Of a stretch of DNA of 54,625 bases, positions 17,787-26,237 are shown piece after piece; position 1 is the first letter of the stretch; every line of letters starts with the position of its first letter. The notes below the pieces were generated by a model, which did not search any database, was not told the DNA's origin, and saw nothing but the letters and a program-made list of their open reading frames with translations. This stretch comes from Proteiniphilum sp. UBA1403 (lineage in GTDB: Bacteria; Bacteroidota; Bacteroidia; Bacteroidales; Dysgonomonadaceae): contig DBQD01000010.1 in NCBI GenBank assembly GCA_002305715.1, positions 1 through 54,625 on the forward strand. Reading direction: 5' to 3'. Position numbers and translations under genes: made by a program.

Positions 17787-17815
17787 CAAATGTAGTGATT
17801 TTGTGATTGATGAAA
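17787..17815 (-). promoter_or_regulatory. Promoter of thrS-infC
   Basis: Minus strand TACATTTG (17794-17787) with TTTC at 17815-17812, spacer 17, a slightly short Bacteroidetes promoter. Predicted start near 17780, about 35 bases before the thrS ATG. It follows directly on the terminator that ends the TPR gene transcript. Confidence 0.5.
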
Positions 17816-17818
17816 CAG

Positions 17819-17871
17819 AAAATCCACAAGAAAAATGAATTTCATAAAGTGGCAGAAACTTTTCTTGTGGA
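17819..17871 (-). terminator. Terminator after the TPR gene
   Basis: Perfect 12-bp inverted repeat TCCACAAGAAAA (minus 17871-17860) and TTTTCTTGTGGA (minus 17834-17823) with a 25-base loop, followed by TTTTCTG on the minus strand. The loop is long for an intrinsic terminator, so an RNA-stabilising 3' hairpin is the alternative. Confidence 0.55.
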
Positions 17872-17883
17872 CAGGAAACCCTT

Positions 17884-19944
17884 TTATTGCATACGTTTGA
17901 TGATGCTATAAGATTGCACAATACCCAACTCACCGGCTTTACGCAAATCATCTAATCCCAATGCGGTCTCCCCAATGGCGAGACGAGAAATACCCCGATT
18001 GAAGTAGGCTTCAGCAAATTGTGGCTCTAACTCAATAGCTTTTGAATAGTCGGCAATAGCGGCACGATAATCTTTCTCAAGAGAAAAGATTTCCGCCCGG
18101 TTATAGTAGGCATAGAAGAAACTGGGATTGATTCGAATGACTGCTTCATACTCTTTCAGTATCTCATCATAATCGATTGACTTCGTTGAAATCTCTGGAA
18201 GCCTTGGCTTTCCGGCAATATTGCTCAGCTCTGGCAAGTTAATAGAAACATCGGAATTCATTGCTCGAGGATCATTCTGCAAACGGTCATACTCCATTTG
18301 CTTTGAACGAACAACGGCACGCGCAAAATGAGCAAGTAACATGTTCGGATTCAACGCTAGAACCTGCTGGAGATCTTTAAGTGCATTTTCGTAATCCTGC
18401 ACCAACATGAAATCCATTGCTCGACCGAAAAAGAGATACGGATTTATGGGATCGCTCTCCAACCGCATAGAATAGTAATCGATTGAACGGAAGTGACTCT
18501 GTATCTGCAATTCATTTAGTGCTGCTTCATTATTGGTCACTTTCAGCATCCATGAGAGATTCAACTCGCTGTTGGCCTTATCCATCACCTCTGAGTAATA
18601 AACCGGTCGATTCACCTCATATGAGTGTTCGTAATAGGTAAGTACAAACATCGGTTCCGGATCAATGGGGGCATTTATATTCTGGACCTTACCACGACTC
18701 TGGCGTTGGTATTTTGTTTTTTCTGAACGTTGACTGTTTGAGACTACGAGCATGTTGAACTTGTCGATATCCTGATCGGTTTGATCACGGGTATCTTTAG
18801 AATTGCTCTGCTCACGGACTTGTTTAAATGGCTCTGGATTGGCGGTGGCAACTTTGCGGGCTTTTGCTTCTTCTGCACGAGCTAACATGTAATCACTCTC
18901 TGCACCACGGAGATCGTTTAATTCTCGCTTCAGCTGTGAACGCATATAATATCCAGTAAAGAAATCGGGGTATGACTCGAGAACCACATTCAGGTCGGCA
19001 AGAGCAGACTCCCTATCCCCAATTTCGTTGTATAACATCGCCCGATTCAAATAAGCAATCTTATTATCGGGCTCTAAATCAATCACTTTATCGAAGTCCC
19101 GAATAGCCCGGTTATTATCTCCAACCTGTGCACGCAAGAGCCCTCGGTTGAAACGTGCAATTAGATTATTCTCGTCGGTCTCGATCACCCGGTCATAATC
19201 GGCCATAGCACCACGGAGATCGTTGAGGTAATATTTCACTAGTCCGCGGTTTATATAATTACCCTCGAAATAGGGATCCAAGCGAATTGCTTCATCAAGA
19301 TCTGCTAATGCCTTATTGTATTCCTTCTGTTGAAATAGTAAAACCCCTCGCGCAGCAAATGATTGAGGAGTATAGGGGTCAATTTCAATCGCCTTATCCA
19401 AATCGGCCATAGCGCTCGTTGTATCATTTATTTCCAAATGCATTTGGGAGCGAGTAAGATATCCAGGTGTGTAATCGGGAAAACGACGCAGCAATACATC
19501 AAAAAACTTCTTCGCAACATCATACTGTTTAAGCTCCACATTGACAATGGCCATGTTTACCAGTGTAATCCGATCTTCAGGGAAGAATTCTAGACTACGC
19601 TGATAGTCAGTTGCTGCAAGTTCATACTTTTCCTGATTCTGCCGTGCTGCCCCACGTAGCTGATAAGCTGCTGTATAGTACGGGTTACGTTGAAGACACT
19701 CTGTGGCATCATCTTCGGCTCCTTTGAAGTCATCAAGCATAAATTTGGCCATCGCCCTGAAATAATAAGGGTCGGCTAAGTAAGGCTTTGCTGTAATTAC
19801 TTGGTTAAAGTATTGAATAGCGAGCACATAATCCTCGAAATAGAGTGCATTTCTTCCTATCATCATCACCCTATCGGTATTGACCTGTGCCGAAACAGAC
19901 AGGGTAGAAAACAAGATGCAAACTGCCAGTATGAATTGTTTCAT
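17884..19944 (-). CDS. Large exported tetratricopeptide-repeat protein
   Basis: 686 residues: a signal peptide (MKQFILAVCILFSTLSVSAQ) followed by about ten TPR units up to residue 360, a low-complexity polar linker (about 375-430), then further TPR units up to the C-terminus (for example AIADYSKAIELEPQFAEAYFNRG). Typical TPR motifs such as AIEIDPYTPQSFAARGVLLF and LDPYFEGNYINRGLVKYYL recur. No enzymatic domain. A periplasmic scaffold for envelope complexes is likely, but no partner can be named. Follows porX and tsaE on the same strand (108-base gap after tsaE); the co-location with porX might hint at an envelope or secretion role (weak inference). Confidence 0.85.
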   Translation of the reverse strand: MKQFILAVCILFSTLSVSAQVNTDRVMMIGRNALYFEDYVLAIQYFNQVITAKPYLADPYYFRAMAKFMLDDFKGAEDDATECLQRNPYYTAAYQLRGAARQNQEKYELAATDYQRSLEFFPEDRITLVNMAIVNVELKQYDVAKKFFDVLLRRFPDYTPGYLTRSQMHLEINDTTSAMADLDKAIEIDPYTPQSFAARGVLLFQQKEYNKALADLDEAIRLDPYFEGNYINRGLVKYYLNDLRGAMADYDRVIETDENNLIARFNRGLLRAQVGDNNRAIRDFDKVIDLEPDNKIAYLNRAMLYNEIGDRESALADLNVVLESYPDFFTGYYMRSQLKRELNDLRGAESDYMLARAEEAKARKVATANPEPFKQVREQSNSKDTRDQTDQDIDKFNMLVVSNSQRSEKTKYQRQSRGKVQNINAPIDPEPMFVLTYYEHSYEVNRPVYYSEVMDKANSELNLSWMLKVTNNEAALNELQIQSHFRSIDYYSMRLESDPINPYLFFGRAMDFMLVQDYENALKDLQQVLALNPNMLLAHFARAVVRSKQMEYDRLQNDPRAMNSDVSINLPELSNIAGKPRLPEISTKSIDYDEILKEYEAVIRINPSFFYAYYNRAEIFSLEKDYRAAIADYSKAIELEPQFAEAYFNRGISRLAIGETALGLDDLRKAGELGIVQSYSIIKRMQ

Positions 19945-20052
19945 TGTTATATCTTTGGTTGTGCGAATATAGCTGTTTTTTGCATTGTAAACGAACGAAC
20001 TTGCAGTTTGAGTGTTTCAGTAGCAGAACGTTTAAAGCAATTTGTTACTTTT

Positions 20053-20466
20053 TTATCGTTGTTCTACAATTCTTTCTCCCTGATCGGTTACCATGATGGC
20101 TATTCTCACCGCATTATCGGGTAGGATCGACTCCACTAATTCTGGCCATTCAATAAAACAGAGGTTGCCGCTATAAAAATAATCTTCGTAACCAAAATCA
20201 AATGCTTCTTCCAGTTTATTGATGCGATAAAAATCGAAATGATAAATGGGATTGCTCATTTTATCTCTATACTCGTTGATGATGGCGAAGGTGGGACTCG
20301 ATACGGTCTCGATCACTCCCAACTCATCACAAATAGCTTTGATAAAAGTGGTCTTACCGGCTCCCATATTACCATAAAAAGCAAATACTTTGTTGTCCCC
20401 CATCTCTTGAATGAACTTTTGGGCAGCCTCATTGATGTCCTGCAGGTTGTTTATCTCTATCTGCAT
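20053..20466 (-). CDS. tsaE: tRNA threonylcarbamoyladenosine biosynthesis ATPase TsaE
   Basis: 137 residues of the usual size. P-loop GNMGAGKTTFIKAIC near residue 31, switch region SSPTFAIINEY, DFYRI and the Walker-B-like FIEWPELVESILP. With TsaB, TsaC and TsaD it makes the t6A modification at position 37 of ANN-decoding tRNAs. TcdA, which cyclises t6A to ct6A, is also encoded in this window (41942-42682). Starts 8 bases after the porX stop, so cotranscription with porX is very likely. Confidence 0.95.
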   Translation of the reverse strand: MQIEINNLQDINEAAQKFIQEMGDNKVFAFYGNMGAGKTTFIKAICDELGVIETVSSPTFAIINEYRDKMSNPIYHFDFYRINKLEEAFDFGYEDYFYSGNLCFIEWPELVESILPDNAVRIAIMVTDQGERIVEQR

Positions 20467-20474
20467 ATATGTAA

Positions 20475-22019
20475 TTATTTCGGGTTTAGCGTAATGAATG
20501 GAACCATCATCTCTTCCATTGAGATGCCTCCATGTTGATAACTCTGTGTGTATAGTGAAACATGTTGATTGTAGTTGTTGGGGTAGACAAAGAAGTCGTT
20601 CTGCGTAGCAAAGATATATCGTGTGCTCATAAATGGAGTAGGCAAACCAAAATCTTCAGGATGCAGCATTTCGAATAGCTTCCTGGATTCATATCCCAAA
20701 TTCTTTCCAACCTTATATCGAAGGTTTGTGTTGGTTTCTTTGTCTCCAATTACTTTTAATCCGTTTTTTACTCGAATTGAACCGTGATCTGTGGTGAAAA
20801 CTGCCCGATAACCTTTTGCAGCGATTGTTTTCAAAAGTTGATACAAGGGAGAATGCAAAAACCATGAGCGTGTGAGTGTGCGGTAAGCAGCCTCATCGGT
20901 TGTCAGTTCTCGAATCATCTTTGAATCGGTCCTCGCATGGGAAAGCATATCAATAAAGTTGAATACCCACACATGCAGATCATGCTTCTCCAAGTCGGCA
21001 AAACGATTAAATAATTCGGTTGCTTCCTTATTGGAGTTTACCTTTTGATAAGAGAACAGGGGTGATAGCTTTTTTCTTTGTAATTGAGCCCTTATTAGGG
21101 ATTCCTCCTGTTGATTTTTGTTCTCCTCCTCGTTGTCATCCACCCAAAGTTCGGGAAACTCCATGGCAATTTTTCTAGGCATTAAACCTGAAAATATACT
21201 GTTCCTCGCATATGAGGTTACAGTAGGTAGTATGCTGAAATAAATGTCCTCCTGAGAATTAAAATGGTCGGAAAGGAGATCTTTCACAGCATACCATTGA
21301 TCGAGGCGGAAGTTATCAATTAATATAAAAAAAAGTTTTTCACCCTTGCTTAGGAACGGAAAGACTGCTTTCTCAAAAAGACTAGGGCTCAGCAGTGGTG
21401 GATCTCCATCACCTCTCATCCAGCGCGAGTAGTTTTTACGAATAAATCGTGCAAAAGCACTGTTCGCCTCCATCTTTTGTGACGCCAATAGTTCTCTCAT
21501 GGGATTCTCAGCAGGGTGTAACTCTAGTTCCCAATAAATCAATTTCCTATAAAGTGATGTCCATTCCTCAGCAGAACAGCAGGTCTCAATTTCTTCATTG
21601 AGGCGACTGAACTCTTGTCTGTACGTGACTGTAACTGCCCCAGAAACAAGCTCTTTCTTGTCAAGTATCTTCTTAATTGTTAGAAGTACCTGGTTGGGGT
21701 TGACAGGCTTAATAAGGTAATCTGCAATTTTTTTCCCTATGGCGCACTCCATAATCCCTTCATCTTCACTTTTTGTCACCATTACTACAGGTACGTTAGG
21801 AGCTGTGTCATGCAAGTGATTAAGAGTTTCAAGACCAGAAAGACCCGGCATATGTTCATCGAGAAAGATCATGTCGAAATTCTTCTGCCTCGTTTTCTCA
21901 ATAGCATCGTGTCCATTATTTGCGCACTCCATTCGGTAACCTTTCTCTTCTAAAAAGAGCACGTAAGGTTTCAGCAGATCAATCTCATCATCTACCCAAA
22001 GGAACTGAGCTTTATGCAT
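20475..22019 (-). CDS. porX: PorX-type response regulator with PglZ effector domain
   Basis: 514 residues from ATG 22019 (MHKAQFLWVDDEIDLLKPYV). Receiver domain about 1-125 with acidic pair Asp10/Asp11, phospho-acceptor Asp54 in IFLDEHMPGL, conserved Thr/Lys near VMVTKSED and IKPVNP; helical linker; then a PglZ (alkaline-phosphatase fold) domain with ILIDNFRLDQW, PTVTSYARNSIFSG, FNFIDMLSHAR and FTTDHGSIRV carrying the metal-ligand Asp/His pattern. In Porphyromonas gingivalis PorX works with sensor PorY to control the type IX secretion system; the PglZ domain acts on phosphorylated/nucleotide substrates. The longer ORF begins with TTG at 22088, but the promoter at 22058-22088 places the transcript start inside it, excluding that start. 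Confidence 0.93.
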   Translation of the reverse strand: MHKAQFLWVDDEIDLLKPYVLFLEEKGYRMECANNGHDAIEKTRQKNFDMIFLDEHMPGLSGLETLNHLHDTAPNVPVVMVTKSEDEGIMECAIGKKIADYLIKPVNPNQVLLTIKKILDKKELVSGAVTVTYRQEFSRLNEEIETCCSAEEWTSLYRKLIYWELELHPAENPMRELLASQKMEANSAFARFIRKNYSRWMRGDGDPPLLSPSLFEKAVFPFLSKGEKLFFILIDNFRLDQWYAVKDLLSDHFNSQEDIYFSILPTVTSYARNSIFSGLMPRKIAMEFPELWVDDNEEENKNQQEESLIRAQLQRKKLSPLFSYQKVNSNKEATELFNRFADLEKHDLHVWVFNFIDMLSHARTDSKMIRELTTDEAAYRTLTRSWFLHSPLYQLLKTIAAKGYRAVFTTDHGSIRVKNGLKVIGDKETNTNLRYKVGKNLGYESRKLFEMLHPEDFGLPTPFMSTRYIFATQNDFFVYPNNYNQHVSLYTQSYQHGGISMEEMMVPFITLNPK

Positions 22020-22057
22020 CTTGGTTACCACCGTTTTTGTTGCTGATAGAATTTGAG

Positions 22058-22088
22058 CAAATGTATCTATTTCCGCTGTATCTGACAA
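22058..22088 (-). promoter_or_regulatory. Promoter of porX-tsaE
   Basis: Minus strand TTG (22088-22086), spacer 20, TACATTTG (22065-22058). Predicted start near 22051, giving a 5' leader of about 30 bases to the ATG at 22019. This decides the porX start against the TTG at 22088. Confidence 0.6.
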
Positions 22089-22224
22089 TCCTTTTTTACT
22101 TTTTTAGGAGACCTGATACCGGCCAATATTACCCTATGAACATTTTTCAAACTAGCACGAATAAAAGAAATAACAGATCCTTCATTTTGTTGGTAAATGT
22201 ATGCTGGAATACCCGTAAAAAGAT

Positions 22225-22232
22225 TATATTTG
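22225..22232 (+). promoter_or_regulatory. Candidate -7 element upstream of the DUF1080 gene
   Basis: TATATTTG matches the TAnnTTTG -7 box, with the ATG 38 bases downstream. No good -33 element at the right spacing, so tentative. Confidence 0.4.
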
Positions 22233-22269
22233 TAAAGAATATACCTACTTAATAAATACAAACAAGATC

Positions 22270-22908
22270 ATGCAAAAAACATTCTACACTGTACTACTTT
22301 TACTGCTGTTCTTCACACTTGGTTGCAAGAAACAACAAATCGATATTTTCAATGGAAACGACCTCTCTAATTGGCATTTTGTAATTGAAAATGATGCTGC
22401 GCAGGCCGAACAGGTCTTCTCTGCAAAAGAGGGAATCATCATGATAAAAGGTGAACCATTTGGATATATATATACCCACGAGAAATACAGCGACTTTGTA
22501 CTCGAGTTGGAATACAAATGGGTTGGAGAAGCTACAAACAGCGGCGTATTCTTCTTAATAGAGGAAACTTCAAACCCATTTCCAAGAGGTATTGAGTGCC
22601 AACTAAAAGCCGATAAAGCAGGAGACTTAGTCCTACTCTCAGGTGCTGAACTAAAAGAATACCAACTTCCTGAAGGGCTTACAGAACGGCCCAAATTTCC
22701 GGTGATCGAAAAAAAGGAACCTTCGAGTGAAAAAGCTGTAGGCGAATGGAATAAGGTGAAGATAAAGGTTAAAAATGGTGTTGTAGAGATTTTCATCAAT
22801 GGAGTCTTACAGAATAAGGCTACCAGTGACGTCAAAAATGGATATATCGGCTTGCAAAGTGAAGGTAAGGAAATACAATTTCGGAATCTTGTGCTTGAGA
22901 AAATTTAA
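22270..22908 (+). CDS. DUF1080 (3-keto-disaccharide hydrolase-like) lipoprotein
   Basis: 212 residues. Lipobox FTLGC with Cys19, then a single jelly-roll (concanavalin-like) domain: IFNGNDLSNWHF at its start is the hallmark of the DUF1080 family, followed by DFVLELEYKW, NSGVFFLIEE, GIECQLKADKAGD, GEWNKVKIKVKNG and IGLQSEGKEIQFRNL. Related domains cleave 3-keto-glycosides or bind sugars. Envelope-anchored. It stands alone ahead of rocD (54-base gap), and no sugar-oxidising partner gene is nearby, so substrate is unknown. Confidence 0.85.
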   Translation: MQKTFYTVLLLLLFFTLGCKKQQIDIFNGNDLSNWHFVIENDAAQAEQVFSAKEGIIMIKGEPFGYIYTHEKYSDFVLELEYKWVGEATNSGVFFLIEETSNPFPRGIECQLKADKAGDLVLLSGAELKEYQLPEGLTERPKFPVIEKKEPSSEKAVGEWNKVKIKVKNGVVEIFINGVLQNKATSDVKNGYIGLQSEGKEIQFRNLVLEKI

Positions 22909-22962
22909 TGTCGCAAATTTAATTGTATAGAATTTGTAACAGATGCAGCAATAAACGGACAT

Positions 22963-24189
22963 ATGGCAATGACAACCAAATCGAAACAATACATAGATCT
23001 AGAAGAGAAATACGGAGCTCACAACTATCATCCACTACCGATAGTCCTGTCGAGGGGTAAAGGATGTTACATGTGGGATGTGGACGGTAAGAAATACTTT
23101 GATTTTTTATCGGCCTATTCTGCCGTCAATCAGGGACATTGTCACCCCAAAATTGTAGCTGCACTTCAGACTCAGGCAGAAACCCTGTGTCTAACCTCCC
23201 GTGCTTTTTACAACGATGCCTTGGGACCTTATGAGGAATTCATGCATGATTATTTTGGGTACGACAAGATTCTCCCAATGAACAGTGGAGCTGAGGCTGT
23301 TGAGACTGCTTTCAAGCTTACACGCAAGTGGGGTTACTTGAAAAAGGGGATCCCTGAGAATGAAGCGATTATTATTGCCTGTAGCGGTAATTTTCACGGA
23401 CGTACCATAAGTATTGTTTCTCTTTCAACGGATGATGATGCTAGAGCCGAATATGGACCCTACACTCCGGGAATTACAGTGATTCCATACAACGATGTGG
23501 ACACCTTGTCGGCTCTTTTAGAAGAGAAAGCAGCTTCTATCGCAGGTTTTCTTGTTGAACCCATTCAGGGTGAGGCAGGCGTGAAAGTTCCGGATGTAGG
23601 GTATCTCAAGTCATGTTACCAGCTCTGCAAAGCTCACAATGTACTATTTGTGGCCGACGAAATTCAGACAGGTATCGCACGTACGGGTAGACTCCTCTGT
23701 TGTGATCACGAGGATGTACGACCAGACATACTGATATTGGGGAAAGCACTTTCCGGTGGAGTATTACCGGTTTCTGCTGTATTGGCTGATGATGAGATAA
23801 TGCTGACCATAAAACCTGGTCAGCATGGCTCCACCTTTGGTGGATTTCCACTTGCCTGCAAAGTTGCCATAGCCGCACTAGAAGTGGTAAAAGAGGAAAG
23901 ACTTGCGGAAAATGCAGATAGACTTGGTAAGATATTCCGTCAAGAGATGACTGCCATCAAAAGTCCGTATATCAAACAGGTAAGAGGTAAAGGTCTTCTC
24001 AACGCAATGGAGATCACTCCACACGAGAGAAAAGATGCATGGGACTTGTGCCTTAAAATGGCAGAGAAAGGGTTGTTGGCAAAACCTACACACGGAGATA
24101 TCATACGTTTTGCCCCTCCGCTCGTGATAACAGAAGAAGAGCTCATGGAAGCGATTTGCATCATCAAAGAGTCAATTGAAACTTTATAA
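22963..24189 (+). CDS. rocD: Ornithine aminotransferase
   Basis: 408 residues, class III PLP aminotransferase. Moves the delta-amino group of ornithine to 2-oxoglutarate, giving glutamate semialdehyde (to proline or glutamate). Typical segments: EEKYGAHNYHPLPIVLSRGKG at the start, AVNQGHCHPKIV, NSGAEAVETAFKL, NFHGRT, ADEIQTGIARTG, the PLP lysine in LGKALSGG, and QHGSTFGGFPLA. The N-terminal pattern separates it from acetylornithine aminotransferases. ATG at 22963. The gene for a citrulline-hydrolase-like enzyme follows 67 bases downstream, suggesting the two act in sequence. Confidence 0.95.
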   Translation: MAMTTKSKQYIDLEEKYGAHNYHPLPIVLSRGKGCYMWDVDGKKYFDFLSAYSAVNQGHCHPKIVAALQTQAETLCLTSRAFYNDALGPYEEFMHDYFGYDKILPMNSGAEAVETAFKLTRKWGYLKKGIPENEAIIIACSGNFHGRTISIVSLSTDDDARAEYGPYTPGITVIPYNDVDTLSALLEEKAASIAGFLVEPIQGEAGVKVPDVGYLKSCYQLCKAHNVLFVADEIQTGIARTGRLLCCDHEDVRPDILILGKALSGGVLPVSAVLADDEIMLTIKPGQHGSTFGGFPLACKVAIAALEVVKEERLAENADRLGKIFRQEMTAIKSPYIKQVRGKGLLNAMEITPHERKDAWDLCLKMAEKGLLAKPTHGDIIRFAPPLVITEEELMEAICIIKESIETL

Positions 24190-24256
24190 AATAGAAATCC
24201 AACTAAAACTTTTACCGATGTAATTGGTTAGTTACTTGAACATTGATTCTGAGAAT

Positions 24257-25159
24257 ATGCAAACAACCTCGAAACTACTGATGGTGCGACCTGCGCAATT
24301 TGGGTTCAATAAGGAGACTGCACAAAACAACTACTTTCAACAGAATGTAGTAGATGGCACAGTTGCTGAAAAAGCCGTAAAAGAGTTCGACGCTTTTGTA
24401 CAGTTGTTGAAAAGAAACGATGTGGATGTTACTGTCGTTCAAAACAAACCTGATCCACCAACACCTGATGCCCTGTTTCCAAACAACTGGTTCTCCTCTC
24501 ACATAACGGGGGAGTTGGTCCTTTACCCAATGTATGCTTTAAATAGAAGATTAGAGAGGAGTCCGGAAATAATTGAATTCTTACAAAGGAAGTTGAATCA
24601 TCGTAAACTGGTCGATTTGACGCATTGGGAAAAAGATGGTGAATTTTTGGAAGGTACTGGAAGTATGGTGCTGGACCGCCATAAACGAATTGCTTATTGT
24701 TGTCGTTCCCCTAGAACTTCAGAAAAGGTACTCTCAGAGTTTTGTTCTCGCATGAGTTACGATGCAATAGTCTTTGATGCTGTTGATAAGGAAGGGAATC
24801 CAATTTATCACACCAATGTGATGATGTCTATAGGCTTACAGATCGCTATTGTATGCTTTGAGTCGATTAGAGAAGAAATTGAACGTAAAAAGGTGACTGC
24901 TGCATTGACAGCTGCGGGCAAAATCATCGTAGACATCTCTCTGGAACAGGTCACTCATTTCGCCGGCAATATGCTGGAAGTAAAAAGTCGCAATGGAACA
25001 CCACTCATGATTATGTCGTCATCAGCACGTAACGCCTTGACTCTTACACAAGAAACAACGATTTCTACATTCAACAGGATTATAGCACCCGATTTACAGA
25101 CCATTGAGACGGTAGGTGGGGGATCGGCCCGTTGTATGCTTGCAGAAATATTTTATTAG
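24257..25159 (+). CDS. ctlX: Citrulline-utilisation hydrolase CtlX-like amidinotransferase-fold enzyme
   Basis: 300 residues from ATG 24257 (MQTTSKLLMVRPAQFGFNKE); a longer ORF from TTG 24224 adds residues without a family match. It belongs to the guanidino-group-modifying (arginine deiminase/amidinotransferase) fold: PDALFPNNWFSSH, EFLEGTGSMVLDR, YHTNVMMSIG, and the active Cys in GGGSARCMLAEIF at the extreme C-terminus. Members of the CtlX group release ornithine from citrulline; arginine deiminase or dimethylarginase activity cannot be excluded. Placement directly after rocD supports ornithine as product: citrulline to ornithine to glutamate semialdehyde. Cytoplasmic. Confidence 0.85.
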   Translation: MQTTSKLLMVRPAQFGFNKETAQNNYFQQNVVDGTVAEKAVKEFDAFVQLLKRNDVDVTVVQNKPDPPTPDALFPNNWFSSHITGELVLYPMYALNRRLERSPEIIEFLQRKLNHRKLVDLTHWEKDGEFLEGTGSMVLDRHKRIAYCCRSPRTSEKVLSEFCSRMSYDAIVFDAVDKEGNPIYHTNVMMSIGLQIAIVCFESIREEIERKKVTAALTAAGKIIVDISLEQVTHFAGNMLEVKSRNGTPLMIMSSSARNALTLTQETTISTFNRIIAPDLQTIETVGGGSARCMLAEIFY

Positions 25160-25200
25160 TTTTATATTTCGATATTTATCCACCCATTAAACAGAAAATT

Positions 25201-25623
25201 ATGTCATTCAGATCGGAACTAAAAGATTTTTTAATGCGCGGAAATGTAGTAGACATGGCCGTGGGTATTGTAATTGGAGCTGCATTTGGAAAGATTGTGA
25301 CCTCCTTTGTTAATGACATCCTAATGCCTCTCATCGCAGTGTTATTAGGAGACAGCAAGTTTGTTGATTTAAAAGTTGTCCTTAAAAGAGCAGCTATGGA
25401 GGGCAGCGAGATAGTTACCCCAGCCATTACATGGAACTACGGGGCTTTTATTCAGACTGTTGTCGATTTCGTGATTGTAGGTACAGCTATCTTCGTTGTA
25501 ATTAAAGCGATGAACACTCTGAAACGTAAGAAGGAAGAAGTGTCAGCTCCACCTTCAGCACCTGAACCTACAAAAGAAGAGGTGTTATTGACTGAAATTC
25601 GCGACTTGTTGAAAAACAAATAA
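25201..25623 (+). CDS. mscL: Large-conductance mechanosensitive channel
   Basis: 140 residues. N-terminal amphipathic helix and TM1 MSFRSELKDFLMRGNVVDMA then VGIVIGAAFGKIVTSFVND, variable periplasmic loop, TM2 YGAFIQTVVDFVIVGTAIFVVIKAM, cytoplasmic helix with LLTEIRDLLKN. Forms a pentameric safety valve in the inner membrane that opens under osmotic downshock. I start at ATG 25201, not at 25132, which lies inside ctlX and has no family match. Ends 20 bases before a strong terminator. Confidence 0.96.
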   Translation: MSFRSELKDFLMRGNVVDMAVGIVIGAAFGKIVTSFVNDILMPLIAVLLGDSKFVDLKVVLKRAAMEGSEIVTPAITWNYGAFIQTVVDFVIVGTAIFVVIKAMNTLKRKKEEVSAPPSAPEPTKEEVLLTEIRDLLKNK

Positions 25624-25643
25624 TTGATTCATCCACTGTTATT

Positions 25644-25677
25644 CCGTCCGCTCAACTTCAGATCGGACGGTTTTTTT
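25644..25677 (+). terminator. Intrinsic terminator after mscL
   Basis: CCGTCCG (25644-25650), 13-base loop, CGGACGG (25664-25670), then TTTTTTT. A GC-rich 7-bp stem with an uninterrupted U tract. Confidence 0.85.
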
Positions 25678-25835
25678 AATTTGTTAGTCAGGAGCTAACA
25701 ATTAATGGATACTTTTATTTTGGTTAAAAAACAAGGATATTGAAAATAATATACTTTTTTTGTAACCAACTTCTTTTGTTGTTAGTCCTATGGATGTAAA
25801 CAAAATCATTATTCATTTTTAATACATTCAAAATT

Positions 25836-26228
25836 ATGGGAGAATTAATACCTTTACTTGCAATTATTTGTACTATCGGATTACCGATTATCGCCGGATG
25901 GATATTGGGTATGCAATGGATAAAATCACGCAATATTGAAAGAATGGGATTAATCAATCAGGGCATCATCCCCCCCGACACACCAAAGAAAAAGTCAGAT
26001 CCCAATCGTTTCGTATCGCTTCGAAACGGTATCGTTCTGATCGCATTGGGTATCGGCATCATGGTAGGATTTCTCTGTTCAGAGTATTTAGTGATTGGTC
26101 AGGGTAGCGAATTCTGGATGACTGGGGCTAGTTTAGTCTTTTTCTTAGGTGTAGGTTATCTGGTTTATTTCTTGATAGTTCAAAAAATACCTGATAACCG
26201 TTACAGAGAGGGGTCTGAATTGGAATAA
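25836..26228 (+). CDS. Small membrane protein, DUF6249-like
   Basis: 130 residues with three predicted membrane helices: about 3-25 (LIPLLAIICTIGLPIIAGWIL), 66-85 (IVLIALGIGIMVGFLC) and 95-115 (ASLVFFLGVGYLVYFLIV), separated by a basic cytoplasmic loop (PPDTPKKKSDPNRFVSLR). This layout is common in Bacteroidetes immediately upstream of ECF sigma factor genes and matches the DUF6249 type, but I recognise it by pattern only. It ends 9 bases before the sigma factor gene, so it is almost certainly in the same operon. Function unknown. Confidence 0.7.
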   Translation: MGELIPLLAIICTIGLPIIAGWILGMQWIKSRNIERMGLINQGIIPPDTPKKKSDPNRFVSLRNGIVLIALGIGIMVGFLCSEYLVIGQGSEFWMTGASLVFFLGVGYLVYFLIVQKIPDNRYREGSELE

Positions 26229-26237
26229 TAGCTTGCC

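Noticed and set aside
17746..17820. Threonine leader peptide or T-box ahead of thrS
   Set aside because: The gap is only about 75 bases between the hairpin and the ATG, with no Thr-rich ORF and no T-box-like sequence.
22020..22088. Extended N-terminus of PorX from TTG 22088
   Set aside because: The promoter -33/-7 elements lie within it, and the receiver domain begins right after ATG 22019.
22284..22835. 183-codon minus-strand ORF opposite the DUF1080 gene
   Set aside because: Ser/Phe-rich antisense frame, typical of a shadow of an acidic lipoprotein gene.
25624..25835. Riboswitch or small gene between mscL and the sigma operon
   Set aside because: Apart from the mscL terminator the stretch is plain AT-rich sequence with no conserved element or ORF recognised.
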